Source of the DNA: JACPYM01 sp031423495
Lineage (GTDB): Bacteria > Acidobacteriota > Blastocatellia > RBC074
DNA: 64,000 bases
Assembly (NCBI GenBank): GCA_031423495.1
Contig: JANPFP010000152.1
Coordinates: 1 to 64,000, forward strand
Reading direction: 5' to 3'
Shown here: positions 1 through 9,330 of the stretch, piece after piece
How the letters are laid out: each line of letters opens with the position of its first letter
Position numbering within the stretch: the first letter of the stretch is position 1
The notes under the pieces: generated by a model
Seen by the model: only the letters and a program-made list of their open reading frames with translations
What the model was told of the DNA's origin: nothing
The model's database searches: none
Made by a program: the position numbers and the translations under genes

Positions 1-1543
1 CACGAGTTTGGACAAAGTTGATCTGACCTGATGACCTCCATCAGCCCAAACCAATCAGATTCCAGGGACCATCAGCGCGCGCTGAAGCGTTCAGGCTTCC
101 GCGCGGTACACCTTGAAGCGTGTGCGTGGCTCCTGCGTCGCCCCGGTGGTGCGCCCTGGGGACTTTCCGCGAGGTTTGACTTCCGGCTTGTGCCACTCCA
201 ACCCGAGGAAAAGTCCGGCAGCCAGTCGGCGCATTGCTCCAGGAGTCAGTTTCCGGCTCCGCCACCAGGCGGGCCACGCAACTTTTTGCTCGTCCGCGAC
301 AGCGCGCAGCGCCCACAGCAGCCAGTAGACTGTCGCCACCAATTCGACCCAGGTTTGCTCGCGGCCTTCGGCGGCGACGCTGTTGAATTGTCCGCTCACC
401 AGTCCCAGTTCCTGCTTGCTGAACCGAATGGCATGCTCAATGCTGAATCGCTCGTCGTAAATCGCTTCGGCCTGACGCGGCGTCGGCGCTTCAACCACCG
501 CCGCTTCAACCTTGACGGACTGTCCGGCGACAAAGAGCAACCAGAGCGGACGTTTGTATCGCGCCTGTCCATTCGCGCGATACTCGATCACTTGATAGAG
601 CGTCAGCGGTTGCGCCGCCCAACCTTTTTGCCGCACATCCTCCCAGCAGCGGGCTTCGATGCGTCCGCCCGTTGGGAGTTTCCACTTGTCCGTGACCTGC
701 GTCGGCGGATGCGTCGCCGCATCATTGAGCTTGAACTTCGCACCCAACTGCGCCGGACGCCCAAACCCGCAGTACTCCTCGACCGGCAGATAAAAACAGC
801 GATTGTTACGCACCCGCCCCAAAACATTGACGCTGACCGCCGTCACCGGCTCCAGAAAAGGACGCACCGTGTACTGAGAATCCACATCCAACACATAATC
901 CGGCGGCCAGCCGTGTGCCGCGACAAAGGCTTTCATCTGCTCGGCCCCGAAACTGGTAGGCCCGGTTTCAGGCGGCATCCAGGCGATTTCCAGCGGGAGC
1001 GTCCACGACCCTGCGCCGACGCGCTCGGCAAAGACCGACAAACCAATACCCGGCTTCATCCCGTCCGCGCCATGCACGTACCCAACGCGCACCGTCCTGA
1101 CTTGCGGGCGGTAATGATTGCTCGCATCGAGGATGCGAATTTTCCACGGCCCCAGGTCTGCGCGCAGCGGCGAGGGCGGCGGATGTTTCGCCAACCAGTC
1201 CAGCCGCGCAGTGCGCAATGCCAGCAACCAGTCCTCGGAGGTGATTTCGTCACCGAGGGCAGCGGCGGCACGGCGCAGCCCTTGATACAAACTGTCGTGA
1301 CCGTACGCGAACACTGCCGACTCACTCACTTCGACTGGCGCACCGGGGCGCGGTCCGACCGCCAAGGCTTCTATCAAATTGAGCAGCACCGCTCCACTCG
1401 TATCGAGACTCGCGGCGACGGCAACACGAAAATCCTCTACACTTTGCGCCGAGGCGCTTTTTTGTATTTGCATACAACCAGCCTATCGCTGGTTGCGCCT
1501 CGAAGGGAGGTCAAGCGACCTCCCTCATTTGTCCAAACTCGTG
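1..1543 (-). mobile_element. Insertion sequence with 16-bp terminal inverted repeats
   Basis: The first 16 bases (cacgagtttggacaaa) recur as an exact inverted copy at 1528-1543 and bracket one transposase gene, giving an element of about 1.54 kb. The left end coincides with the first base of the window, so its outer flank and any target-site duplication cannot be read. The right end lies inside the reading frame of a GIY-YIG gene, so the element is an insertion into that gene. Family assignment (IS4/IS701-like DDE) rests on the transposase only. Confidence 0.88.
91..1473 (-). CDS. DDE transposase of the IS (IS4/IS701-like)
   Basis: 460 aa. Catalyses cut-and-paste movement of the surrounding IS. 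A DDE-type catalytic core can be read: Asp in RILDASNHY, Asp in DVDSQY, and a late Glu in the SIEHAIRFSKQELG region, in the order and spacing of the IS4/IS701 RNase-H-like fold. The C-terminal tail is basic, as in many DNA-binding transposases. It is the only gene between the terminal inverted repeats, and the frame is intact, so the copy may be active. A long antisense frame overlaps it completely and is a shadow. The exact IS family is uncertain. Confidence 0.85.
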   Translation of the reverse strand: MQIQKSASAQSVEDFRVAVAASLDTSGAVLLNLIEALAVGPRPGAPVEVSESAVFAYGHDSLYQGLRRAAAALGDEITSEDWLLALRTARLDWLAKHPPPSPLRADLGPWKIRILDASNHYRPQVRTVRVGYVHGADGMKPGIGLSVFAERVGAGSWTLPLEIAWMPPETGPTSFGAEQMKAFVAAHGWPPDYVLDVDSQYTVRPFLEPVTAVSVNVLGRVRNNRCFYLPVEEYCGFGRPAQLGAKFKLNDAATHPPTQVTDKWKLPTGGRIEARCWEDVRQKGWAAQPLTLYQVIEYRANGQARYKRPLWLLFVAGQSVKVEAAVVEAPTPRQAEAIYDERFSIEHAIRFSKQELGLVSGQFNSVAAEGREQTWVELVATVYWLLWALRAVADEQKVAWPAWWRSRKLTPGAMRRLAAGLFLGLEWHKPEVKPRGKSPGRTTGATQEPRTRFKVYRAEA

Positions 1544-2372
1544 GATATAGCCGCTCTCGAATATCTACGAAGGGGTATTTTTTTTGAAATGTGAAAATTG
1601 ATAAGTAATTATGCTGAATTGCCGTTTTTGAAACGTTGATCAAACCCCAATAAGTCTTGTCATTTTCAGCATTGTGTCCAATAACGAATGTTTCCATAAA
1701 ATTAATGTTTAAGGCTGCGAGCCGAGGCCAAGTGTTCTTATTTGTTGCCGGAAGGCAGGTAAGGCTCCAGAAGGAATACTCCGTGCGCTGACAGGCAGGG
1801 ACGCAGTGGAAAACGTATTTTCGGATAACTTCTATTACTTGTCTTTGGTCGGTCCGGCCTAGGAATCTGGAGAAGGCTTGAGAATAACGAAGGTATTGCT
1901 CTTTGGGTAAAATAACACGAGATGCAAGATCGTTAAGATTGAATTCTTTCTGCCCTGTCAACCAGTTGCCCTGCTCTTCTTCAGGCAAAACCAGATCTAA
2001 ATCAGTCTCACCAAGTATCGCTGATACGTATATTCTATTTGTGAGGGGTAATCCATTTGTTTCGGCGTTTTGAATCAACCATCTTTCTTGTTCATCAAGA
2101 TTTTGGTTTACGGTGGGCAGAAATGAAAAACCAATAATATCTGAGTGCAACTTTCTGTGTTGACTGAACCGACGAACTACGTCTAATGCTTGCCCTATGT
2201 AATAGACGTTACTGTCAAAATGAAGCAAATACACCCCGCATCGTTTCTTGCTCTTTCCGAATAGCTCGGCAATCGAAATTCGACCACAAACATTATTGAG
2301 TGTTGGGAACCCAAGAAGCCTGATTATCTGCTTGTCCCTTTGGTTATAGTTGTTTGTTATCTTCGTAAACAC
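1437..2372 (-). CDS. GIY-YIG domain protein, 3' end cut by the IS
   Basis: The N-terminal half carries a GIY-YIG nuclease-like domain: GVYLLHF, then YYIGQ, Arg in VVRRF, His in QHRK and a Glu in DEQERW, the usual order of the catalytic residues. The rest is unrecognised. The GTG start (2370-2372) reads MFTKITNNY. Host sequence ends at 1544, after RERLY and one base of the next codon; the frame then runs through the IS terminal repeat (RVWTNEGG) to a stop inside the element, so about 35 C-terminal residues are IS-derived. The native C-terminus lies beyond the window. Likely a nuclease-like accessory protein, perhaps inactivated. The gene is more AT-rich than the flanking regions. Confidence 0.7.
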   Translation of the reverse strand: MFTKITNNYNQRDKQIIRLLGFPTLNNVCGRISIAELFGKSKKRCGVYLLHFDSNVYYIGQALDVVRRFSQHRKLHSDIIGFSFLPTVNQNLDEQERWLIQNAETNGLPLTNRIYVSAILGETDLDLVLPEEEQGNWLTGQKEFNLNDLASRVILPKEQYLRYSQAFSRFLGRTDQRQVIEVIRKYVFHCVPACQRTEYSFWSLTCLPATNKNTWPRLAALNINFMETFVIGHNAENDKTYWGLINVSKTAIQHNYLSIFTFQKKYPFVDIRERLYPRVWTNEGGRLTSLRGATSDRLVVCKYKKAPRRKV

Positions 2373-2596
2373 AGAATTTTAGAAACCTATGAAAGCGAAC
2401 ATGCATTCCAAGCAATGGTCGTATCACTTTTTCTATCATTACCACAAAAAGATTTGGGCAAAGGCCGCATAACAATTCTGAACGACAGCGTGGGCGTAGC
2501 CCCATCAAAACTAGCGCCTATCGAAAAGGCGGAGCCTTTTCGCACATCACTGCGGCAAAGCCGCAAGGATAGAACGAAATCAAATTCATCGCCGGG

Positions 2597-3622
2597 TTAC
2601 CTTAGTTTGCCCACAAACTTGCCTACGCGCCCATCAGGCCCGACAGCCCAGCCGATGCCTTGCGCGAATTGCACGGCGTTGAATTTGCCGCGTCCCAAAC
2701 CGATCCACGGCGAATGCGGCGCGAGCAGGTAATCAGAGCCTGACGTACCCGCCGCGACCCATACGCCGTCAGCCCACACGACGCACGAACGAAAGCCATA
2801 AGGTTGTTCGTTAAGCAGCGTCCAAGTCTTGCCCCCGTCTTGCGTGAAAGCTGCGGCATTGGCTCCGTCATCGGGTTTTTGATAATCGCCGCCGACGAGC
2901 ATTCCATTCTTACCGTCTTTGAACGCAATCGAAAAAGCACCCGCCGCCGTGCCGTCTTTGCGTAAAGGCGTCTCGCTCACTGCCCACGTTCTGCCGCGAT
3001 CATTCGAACGAAAGACGCGCGCTGTGTTGCCGCCCGAAACGAGAAAAGCGTTTTGCTTGCCTTGCGTAATCAAACACGTACCGCTGGCCGCAAAGCCGCC
3101 TTCGCCCGCGAGGGCTTCGGGCATATTGAGCTTGTCTATCGAACGCCACGACTTGCCGCCGTCGTCAGTGGTGAGAATTAAGAAACGTCCGTTGACGGGG
3201 TCGCTCATCGCCAAGCCGTGGTCTTTGTCCCAAAACGCGATGGCGTCGAAGAAGGCTTTTTCATTCGAGTTTTGATAAGACAGCCACCACGTCTCGCCGC
3301 CGTCGGTGGTTTTATAAATCCGCGAAGCCGCGCCGTTGCCGATGCTCAAAATATAAGCCGTATTGGCGTCAAAGGCTTCGATGTCGCGGAAGTCGAGCTT
3401 GTCGGCGTCGGGCACTTGCATGACTTGCCACGTCACGCCGCCGTCAATGGTGCGCAAGACCGTGCCGCCCGTGCCGCTCGCCCATACGACCTTTTCATTG
3501 ACGGCGCTGAGGCCGCGCAACGAGGCGGTAGTTTTTATGTCTTGTGTCGTCCATTGCGCTTGCGCACTGACGGCGCACCACAGACCAACCAACAGCATTG
3601 AGAAGAAGTTGAATCGCGTCAT
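2597..3622 (-). CDS. Secreted BNR/YCF48-like beta-propeller protein
   Basis: About 341 aa from the chosen ATG at 3622, which begins a good signal peptide (MTRFNFFSMLLVGLWC...AQA). A longer frame to 3694 adds 24 residues that would bury the signal, so it was rejected. The mature part is built of repeated Asp-box/BNR-type motifs (TIDGGVTWQ, TTDGGETWW, TDDGGKSWR, SNDRGRTWA, TQDGGKTWT), giving a photosystem-II-assembly-factor-like (YCF48/Hcf136) propeller. In heterotrophs such proteins are exported and of unknown substrate. It is transcribed away from the neighbouring dipeptidase gene. Confidence 0.8.
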   Translation of the reverse strand: MTRFNFFSMLLVGLWCAVSAQAQWTTQDIKTTASLRGLSAVNEKVVWASGTGGTVLRTIDGGVTWQVMQVPDADKLDFRDIEAFDANTAYILSIGNGAASRIYKTTDGGETWWLSYQNSNEKAFFDAIAFWDKDHGLAMSDPVNGRFLILTTDDGGKSWRSIDKLNMPEALAGEGGFAASGTCLITQGKQNAFLVSGGNTARVFRSNDRGRTWAVSETPLRKDGTAAGAFSIAFKDGKNGMLVGGDYQKPDDGANAAAFTQDGGKTWTLLNEQPYGFRSCVVWADGVWVAAGTSGSDYLLAPHSPWIGLGRGKFNAVQFAQGIGWAVGPDGRVGKFVGKLR

Positions 3623-3746
3623 TTTGATTTTTGCTTTCTGAAAAAATAGGCAGCGCGAGCTTACGCAATTTTGCACGGAAATGCACTTGCGCATAAGCTG
3701 ACCGCGCTAGTTTCAATTCACTTTCAATCAGGAGAAAAGACCACCC

Positions 3747-5087
3747 GTGAAAATATTTGTTGCCCGTTTATCACTTACCTCATTGTGTTTGTTCATCGCC
3801 GCGTTGTGTTTCGTATTCGTGAAGCCACAAGCGCAAACCGCCCCCGCCACACAAGATGAAGCCGCGTTGCTCAAGCGCGCGCAAAAGCTGCACCGCGAAG
3901 CCATCGTGATTGATACGCATAACGATGTTACTTCTGAGCTTTTGGATAATGGCTTTGATCTGGCTGACAGCGGCGTCAAAGCCGATGGCACGTTGAGAAC
4001 GCACACCGACATCAAGCGCCTCAGAGCAGGCGGACTGGATGCGCAGTTCTTTGCCGTTTACGTAGACAAAGACCTCGTCAACAAAACACCAGCGCAAGGC
4101 GGCGGCGCGGCGCGGCGTACGCTGGATATGATCGGCGTCGTTTATGAACAGGTCGCGCGGCATCCTGAAACTTTTGAAATGGCGTTCACGGCGGCGGACG
4201 TACGCCGCATCGTGAAGCGCGGCAAGATCGCTTCGCTGATGGGCATCGAAGGCGGTCACGCCATCGAAGACAGTCTTTACGCCTTGCGGATGTATCACCA
4301 ACTCGGCATTCGTTACATGACGTTGACGCATACCAATACGAATGACTGGGCTGATTCCGAAGCCGATCTCAAAAATCCGAACGTCAAACACCACAACGGC
4401 CTCAACGAATTCGGCAAGGCCGTCATCACTGAAATGAACCGCCTCGGAATGATGGTAGACATCTCGCACGTCAGCGATAAAACGATGGCGGATGTTTTGG
4501 CTGTGACCAAAGCGCCGATCATCGCTTCGCATTCGTCGGCGCGCGCGATTGCGAATCATACGCGCAACGTGAACGACGAAACGTTGCGCGGCATCGCTAA
4601 AAACGGTGGCGTCGTGATGGTGAATTTTTATGATGGCTTTATTGATCCGCGCAAAGCCGAACTCACGCTGGCTTCGCGCGCCAAGACCGAAGAGTTGAAG
4701 CTGCTTTATCCGCCGACCTATCCGAATGCTGCGGCCAAGGTGAACGATGAATTGCGCGCGTGGCGCGCGGCGCAACCCAAATTCGATAAGACGCCGCTGT
4801 CGGTGTTGATGGATCATTTCATTCACATCATCAAAACCGCAGGCATTGACCACGTAGGCATTGGCGCTGATCTCGACGGCGTACCGATTGATGGCGTACC
4901 GGTCGGGATGGAAGACGTGTCGAAATATCCGGTGATTACGTTAGAGCTTTTGCGGCGCGGTTACAGCGACAGCGACGTGAAAAAGTTGCTGGGCGAAAAC
5001 ATCCTGCGCGTAATGAGCGAATGCGAACGCGTCGCGCGCGAGATGCAAAAGGCGCAACCCGCGCCAACGCCTGCGCGATTGAAGTGA
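3747..5087 (+). CDS. Membrane dipeptidase (peptidase family M19)
   Basis: 446 aa, GTG start at 3747 preceded by a caggaga Shine-Dalgarno. A signal peptide (residues 1-30) points to export. M19 hallmarks are present: the metal-binding His-x-Asp in IDTHND, the bridging Glu in GIEGGHAIED, the His residues in DISHVSD and ASHSSARA, and the C-terminal GIGADLDG segment. The family hydrolyses dipeptides, including D-amino-acid or beta-lactam-like ones, with a dinuclear zinc centre. Length agrees with secreted bacterial members. It is monocistronic and ends in a large palindrome shared with the convergent NHL gene. Confidence 0.92.
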   Translation: MKIFVARLSLTSLCLFIAALCFVFVKPQAQTAPATQDEAALLKRAQKLHREAIVIDTHNDVTSELLDNGFDLADSGVKADGTLRTHTDIKRLRAGGLDAQFFAVYVDKDLVNKTPAQGGGAARRTLDMIGVVYEQVARHPETFEMAFTAADVRRIVKRGKIASLMGIEGGHAIEDSLYALRMYHQLGIRYMTLTHTNTNDWADSEADLKNPNVKHHNGLNEFGKAVITEMNRLGMMVDISHVSDKTMADVLAVTKAPIIASHSSARAIANHTRNVNDETLRGIAKNGGVVMVNFYDGFIDPRKAELTLASRAKTEELKLLYPPTYPNAAAKVNDELRAWRAAQPKFDKTPLSVLMDHFIHIIKTAGIDHVGIGADLDGVPIDGVPVGMEDVSKYPVITLELLRRGYSDSDVKKLLGENILRVMSECERVAREMQKAQPAPTPARLK

Positions 5088-5223
5088 GGGAGCGCGGACG
5101 TCACGTCCGCAAAAAATAAAAGCCGCGCAGCGTTCCTTTTCCCCGTCTCTTGCATTGCGAAAGATGGAATAAGGAAACGCGGCACGGCTTTTTTATATTG
5201 CGCTCGGGACGAGCGCGCTCCCT
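5087..5223. terminator. Bidirectional hairpin between convergent genes
   Basis: Between the ends of the M19 and NHL genes. An inner imperfect stem (aaaagccgcgcagcgttcc at about 5117 against ggaaacgcggcacggctttt ending about 5194) has A and T runs on both sides, as expected of a terminator working in both directions. Outer arms agggagcgcg (5087) and cgcgctccct (ending about 5222) extend the palindrome; the outer left arm touches the dipeptidase stop codon. Confidence 0.6.
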
Positions 5224-5229
5224 CGTCGC

Positions 5230-6969
5230 CTAGCGCCGCACGAGCGTGAAATTATCTACGCCATAATTGCTGCGCACATAACGGCTCTGGCTGCCCAGCG
5301 AATAAAGCCGCACCGGATTGTTGCCATCCGTCACCGTGAAGTTCAGTACGAGGCGCGTGTTCTGGCCGGGGCCTGAAGCAACCACGGCATTCGCCAGATT
5401 CGTGTTGAGGAATTGCGCGCCCAGCGTAACGACTGTGCCAATGCTCGGCGCTACGTCGGCGCTCAAGGTGTAATCGCCTGGCGCGAGCGTCAGGTCTTGA
5501 AAACATGCGTCGAGCAAACGGCGTCCGTAGGCGAGGAATTGCAAAGCGTACTGTCCATTCGTCACGTAAGCCGAATCAGTAACGATCTTGGCTCCACCGC
5601 CGCTGACATACCACGTTTGCAAACGCCAACCGGTGACATCGCCTGATTCAAAACTCGGGTTCGCCAACAGGTTCTCGCCTCCGCTGGGCGGTGGCGTAGG
5701 CGTTGGCGTCGCGGTCGGAGTAGGAACCGGTGTTGCAGTCGGTGTAGGCGTTGCAGTTGGTGTAGGAGTTGCCGTCGGTTGCGGCGTCGGCGTCACCGTC
5801 GGTTGCGGTGTAGGTGTCGCCGTTGGTTGTGGCGTTGGCGTCACTGTGACGGTAGGCGAAGGACGCGGCGTTGGCGCGACGAATCCGCCCAGCTTGCGAA
5901 TGGTGTGCGTGAAATAATCGCTCACAAAAATTTCGCCGCGCGAGTTGACGGCAATCGCGCCGGGGCGCGTGAAAATGGCCTGTGAAGCAGGGCCATCTTG
6001 CCAGCCTTCGACGCCGGTGCGTCCGGCAATCGTTCTGACCTGATTATCTGAGAGCGTCCATTTGCGCACCGTCGCGTTGTGCCAGTCGGCAATCAGGTAA
6101 TCACCGTTGCGGTCGCGCGTGATACCGGTGGCGAAAAAGAATCCGGCTTGCAACGCTGGGCCGTCGCCTTCGCCGCCGCCCGCGATGGTCGTCGTCGTAC
6201 CGTCTTGCGTAACTTTGCGAATGCGGCTGTTGAAAAAGTCCGCGATGATGAGGTTGCCTTCGCCGTCAAGCGTCAGTTGCGGAGCCGCGCCGCTGAAACT
6301 GAACAAAGCGTTCGCGCCTTGCCCGTCGGCATAACCGTTATATTGGCCTGCCAGCGTCGAGACATAACGCCCCGTATCAATCTTGCGCACGAGGTTTGAG
6401 CCCGAATCCAGCACGAAGATATTGCCTGCGTCGTCTACCGCAATGCCGCTGGGCCGCGCGAATTGCGCATTGCCTCCTACGCCGTTGCGCGTGCCATAAG
6501 TGCCGCCGCCCGCTACGGTCGAGACGAATCCGTTCGGCGCGATCATACGGATGCGATTGTTCGCATAGTCCGCCACGAAGATGTTTCCGTTACGATCAAT
6601 CGCTACGCCGGCTGGGCCGTTGAAACGCGCGGCTGATCCGGTGCCGTTGGCAAAGCCTTGCGTGCCGCCCGCGATGGTGGTGACGACGCCTTGCGGTGTG
6701 ATGCGGCGAATGCGTGCGTTGCGAAAGTCAGCGACGATGACGTTGTCGTCGGCGTCTACGCAAATGCCGAGCGGCGCGTTGAAGCGGGCTGCCGCGCCTT
6801 GTCCGTCGGCGAATCCGGCTTGCGGCGCTCCGGCAATCGTCGAAACGTAAAGGCCGCCTTGGGCTTGACTGACTGAAACTTGAGAAGTGGTTGAAGCGAT
6901 GAGGGCTGAAAACAACAACAGAGCCGCAATAACTAGCGGCGTGCGGTAATGGGTAAAATTCTTTTTCAT
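5230..6969 (-). CDS. Secreted NHL-repeat protein with Thr/Pro linker and C-terminal CBM-like domain
   Basis: About 579 aa from the ATG at 6969 (MKKNFTHYR, then a hydrophobic signal); a GTG at 6990 is a possible earlier start. Residues about 45-365 hold NHL-type repeats (VDADDNVIVADFRNARIRRI and similar, each followed by a VSTIAG-type strand), forming a six-bladed propeller. A low-complexity linker of alternating Thr and Pro (PTPQPTATPTP) follows, then a beta-sandwich beginning NLLANPSFESGDVTGW, which resembles carbohydrate-binding modules common in exported proteins. Probably extracellular, binding a glycan or protein. No catalytic residues were recognised. Confidence 0.82.
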   Translation of the reverse strand: MKKNFTHYRTPLVIAALLLFSALIASTTSQVSVSQAQGGLYVSTIAGAPQAGFADGQGAAARFNAPLGICVDADDNVIVADFRNARIRRITPQGVVTTIAGGTQGFANGTGSAARFNGPAGVAIDRNGNIFVADYANNRIRMIAPNGFVSTVAGGGTYGTRNGVGGNAQFARPSGIAVDDAGNIFVLDSGSNLVRKIDTGRYVSTLAGQYNGYADGQGANALFSFSGAAPQLTLDGEGNLIIADFFNSRIRKVTQDGTTTTIAGGGEGDGPALQAGFFFATGITRDRNGDYLIADWHNATVRKWTLSDNQVRTIAGRTGVEGWQDGPASQAIFTRPGAIAVNSRGEIFVSDYFTHTIRKLGGFVAPTPRPSPTVTVTPTPQPTATPTPQPTVTPTPQPTATPTPTATPTPTATPVPTPTATPTPTPPPSGGENLLANPSFESGDVTGWRLQTWYVSGGGAKIVTDSAYVTNGQYALQFLAYGRRLLDACFQDLTLAPGDYTLSADVAPSIGTVVTLGAQFLNTNLANAVVASGPGQNTRLVLNFTVTDGNNPVRLYSLGSQSRYVRSNYGVDNFTLVRR

Positions 6970-7396
6970 AAGTTTTCTGATGATGGACACACTCCCGACG
7001 CAGCCTTGTTTAGATAGAACAACGCGCGCCGCAGCGGCTTTTAGGTGAAACGGAAATTTTCAGATCGAACATCCGCGCTGCGCTTGGGGAGTGTGGCGGA
7101 TGATCGTGCGACGAATACAAGCTGGCGATTAGCGCCCGCTCTGATTGCCAAAATTAGGAAGCGGGTTGTACGCGCAACCAAAGTTTCGCGGGTGTGTAGT
7201 AGTGTAAGCAGGGAATGGATGCGATTAACTACGTAGCGTTACGTGTTTTTCGGCTTTTCTTTATTATCACTGGCGCAAGGGCATAGCGTTTGTACTAAAG
7301 CGCCGCCCGGTTGGCAATGACGGCGGACGGGCTTGATGCTATCTTGTGCGCCGCCGATCTCACGTAATTTTTAGAACTCATGAGGAGTCAAACACT
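6970..7396. other. Intergenic region between divergent genes, no gene supported
   Basis: About 430 bases between the divergent NHL and beta-lactamase-like genes. A 63-codon frame at 7045-7236 has no ribosome-binding site or recognisable content. The region presumably carries both promoters, but no convincing -35/-10 pair could be assigned. A Shine-Dalgarno (gaggag) occurs at 7382-7387. Confidence 0.5.
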
Positions 7397-8299
7397 ATGC
7401 GAAAAACGTTTTGCCAAGTGCTGTTGTTGCTGGCCCTGCCGCTCACGCTGGCGGCGCAAAACCGTTTGCCAAATCGGTTATTGGATGCCAAAGCCGACCT
7501 CGAAAAACTCATTGCCGCTAGCGGTGCCGAAACGGTCGGCGTAGCCATTTATGACCTCGACAACAAACAAACCCTGTTGCTCAACGAACGCGCAATCTTT
7601 CACGCGGCGAGTACGATGAAACTGCCCGTGATGATGGAACTCTTTCGCCGCGCCAGCGACAAACGGCTGTTGTTGTCAGAGCGCATCGAAGTCAAAAACA
7701 AATTCTTCAGCATCATTGACGGCAGCGAGTATGCGCTCAACCGCGACGATGATAGCGACGAAGAAATCTATCGCCGGATTGGCCAACCGATGACGATTCT
7801 CGAACTGACCGAACATATGATTACGATGAGCAGCAATCTGGCGACGAACCTGCTGATCGAAAAAGCCAATCCTGAAAAGATTGCCGAACTGCTCGCCAAG
7901 CTCGGCATCAACGACACCAAAGTCTTGCGCGGCGTCGAAGATCAAAAAGCTTTTAACGCAGGCAAAAACAACACGACGACGGCTTATGATTTAATGCTGA
8001 TGCTCAAGGCGTTGCACGAACGCAAAGTAGGGAACAGCAAGGCCTGCGAGCGAATGATTCAGATTCTCGGCGGTCAAAAATTCAACGACGGCATCCCTGC
8101 TGGGCTTCCGCGCAACGCCACCGTAGCCCACAAAACCGGTTCGATCACCAAACACAATCACGATGCGGCGCTGGTGATGCCTGCGTTGCGCAAGCCTTAC
8201 ATCATTGTCGTACTCACGCGCGGCATCGCCGACGAAAAGAACAGCGACAAACTCATCGCCGCCATTTCGCGTACGGTTTACGCGGCGCTCACGCCTTGA
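7397..8299 (+). CDS. Exported class A beta-lactamase-like serine hydrolase
   Basis: 300 aa from the ATG at 7397 with gaggag upstream; an upstream in-frame extension to 7346 lacks these features. A signal peptide (MRKTFCQVLLLLALPLTLAAQ) is followed by the penicillin-binding fold: Ser72-x-x-Lys in ASTMK, an SSN triad (MSSNLATN) where class A enzymes have SDN, an omega-loop-like RGVEDQKAFN with a Glu in the place of Glu166, and the KTG motif in VAHKTGS (Lys246). The family acylates beta-lactams or related peptides. The SSN variant and unusual omega loop make true beta-lactamase activity uncertain; it may be a related peptidase. Confidence 0.8.
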   Translation: MRKTFCQVLLLLALPLTLAAQNRLPNRLLDAKADLEKLIAASGAETVGVAIYDLDNKQTLLLNERAIFHAASTMKLPVMMELFRRASDKRLLLSERIEVKNKFFSIIDGSEYALNRDDDSDEEIYRRIGQPMTILELTEHMITMSSNLATNLLIEKANPEKIAELLAKLGINDTKVLRGVEDQKAFNAGKNNTTTAYDLMLMLKALHERKVGNSKACERMIQILGGQKFNDGIPAGLPRNATVAHKTGSITKHNHDAALVMPALRKPYIIVVLTRGIADEKNSDKLIAAISRTVYAALTP

Positions 8300-8306
8300 G
8301 TTGTCG

Positions 8307-8915
8307 TTATGGATTTTCGCGGTCGCTGGCTTGCATCGCATCGGCACGCTGGAAGAAATCGGTCAAGCCGCGTAAGGCCATTTGCGCGCCTGCTTCACCG
8401 AGAATTTCGGTCAGGTGTTCGGTCATCAACGAACGATCAACCAGTGACGGACGGCTGAGTAACCACAATAAGTCCAGTTGGTCTTTGCTGCGTCCGGCCT
8501 GATATTTCAAGATCGCCAGCCATTCCGGCGTCAACACGCGCCAGCCTTCTGTGCCGACATCAGGGCTGACAAATGCATCACGCAAAGCGGCTTCATAAAA
8601 ACTGCGAAAGAAATCATCGCGGACGATGACATCCACCGGAACGGCCTTGTCGCCCACCGTGACGGTATAACTCTCGCCGCCGAAAGAGAGCCGCTGTGAT
8701 GAGACGAGATTGGGCAAGCGTTCGGCCAGCAGGTCTACGTCTTGCGTAGCGCGCGCGTAACCATACAAGTGCATCGCTACGCCGCCCGCCAACGCCCACG
8801 CGATTTGTTCGCGGTCGAGCGCGGCGATGATTTCACGCGCCGCGTTGAGGGCTTCGTCAGTTGCCAGCGTTTGCGGCGGATTGAGTTGAATTGGCGTTTG
8901 TCGGGGTTGGTTCAT
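8307..8915 (-). CDS. Nucleotidyltransferase-fold protein (AbiEii/DUF6036-like)
   Basis: 202 aa. The NTase core can be read: GGVAMHLYGYARATQDVDLL, where G-G and the paired Asp residues form the nucleotide/metal site, and VDVIV supplies the third acidic position. The C-terminal half (EWLAILKYQAGRSKDQLDL) is typical of the DUF6036/AbiEii-like group found in abortive-infection and toxin-antitoxin loci. It starts 12 bases after the PIN toxin gene on the same strand, suggesting one transcript with the vapBC-type pair. It converges on the beta-lactamase-like gene with only 7 bases between stops. Substrate unknown. Confidence 0.72.
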   Translation of the reverse strand: MNQPRQTPIQLNPPQTLATDEALNAAREIIAALDREQIAWALAGGVAMHLYGYARATQDVDLLAERLPNLVSSQRLSFGGESYTVTVGDKAVPVDVIVRDDFFRSFYEAALRDAFVSPDVGTEGWRVLTPEWLAILKYQAGRSKDQLDLLWLLSRPSLVDRSLMTEHLTEILGEAGAQMALRGLTDFFQRADAMQASDRENP

Positions 8916-8927
8916 TGGCTCATTCAG

Positions 8928-9329
8928 TTATCGCCAGTTTTCGTAACGCAGATTGGGGATGGCGTGAAAGTCTTTGTCTGAGGTCAGCAAGATTAATCTA
9001 TGGCGCAGCGCAATCGTGGCAATGAGTGCATCAACGGTTTCCAATTTGATACCGCTCTTTCGCATATCAAGTTGTAAGTCTGCCGCATTCAAAGCATCCG
9101 TGGCGTCCAGTTCAAAGCACTTCATATCGCGCCGTAAGTTTTCCCACTCTTGCCGGTTCGCAATCGCGCGTGGCAACAGGCTCATACCCAAAACGGATTC
9201 GGTAATGACAGGAACCGTTACCGAAAAGTGATGGCCTGCCGCCATCGCGGTAATCACCTTTTGCCTCAATGGGTGATGCAGCGTCACCAACGTGGAAGCG
9301 TGGTTAGTATCAAGCAGGTAATGTGCCAT
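8928..9329 (-). CDS. vapC: PIN-domain ribonuclease toxin (VapC family)
   Basis: 133 aa, normal length for VapC. PIN acidic residues are visible: Asp in YLLDTNH, Glu in PVITESVLG, Asp in VDALIATIAL and Asp in LLTSDKDF. VapC toxins cut tRNA or rRNA when freed from their antitoxin. Its ATG lies one base after the TGA of the upstream antitoxin gene (TGAgATG), so the two are translationally coupled. Chosen start MAHYLLDTN matches the family N-terminus. Confidence 0.88.
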   Translation of the reverse strand: MAHYLLDTNHASTLVTLHHPLRQKVITAMAAGHHFSVTVPVITESVLGMSLLPRAIANRQEWENLRRDMKCFELDATDALNAADLQLDMRKSGIKLETVDALIATIALRHRLILLTSDKDFHAIPNLRYENWR

Positions 9330-9330
9330 C

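Noticed and set aside
31..1587. Long + strand open frame opposite the transposase
   Set aside because: It is antisense to a convincing DDE transposase and has Arg/His-rich shadow composition and no ribosome site.
3780..4853. Long - strand frame opposite the M19 dipeptidase
   Set aside because: Mirror frame of a well-supported gene, with no motif content.
7045..7236. 63-codon + strand frame
   Set aside because: No ribosome site, no family features, in a promoter-type gap.
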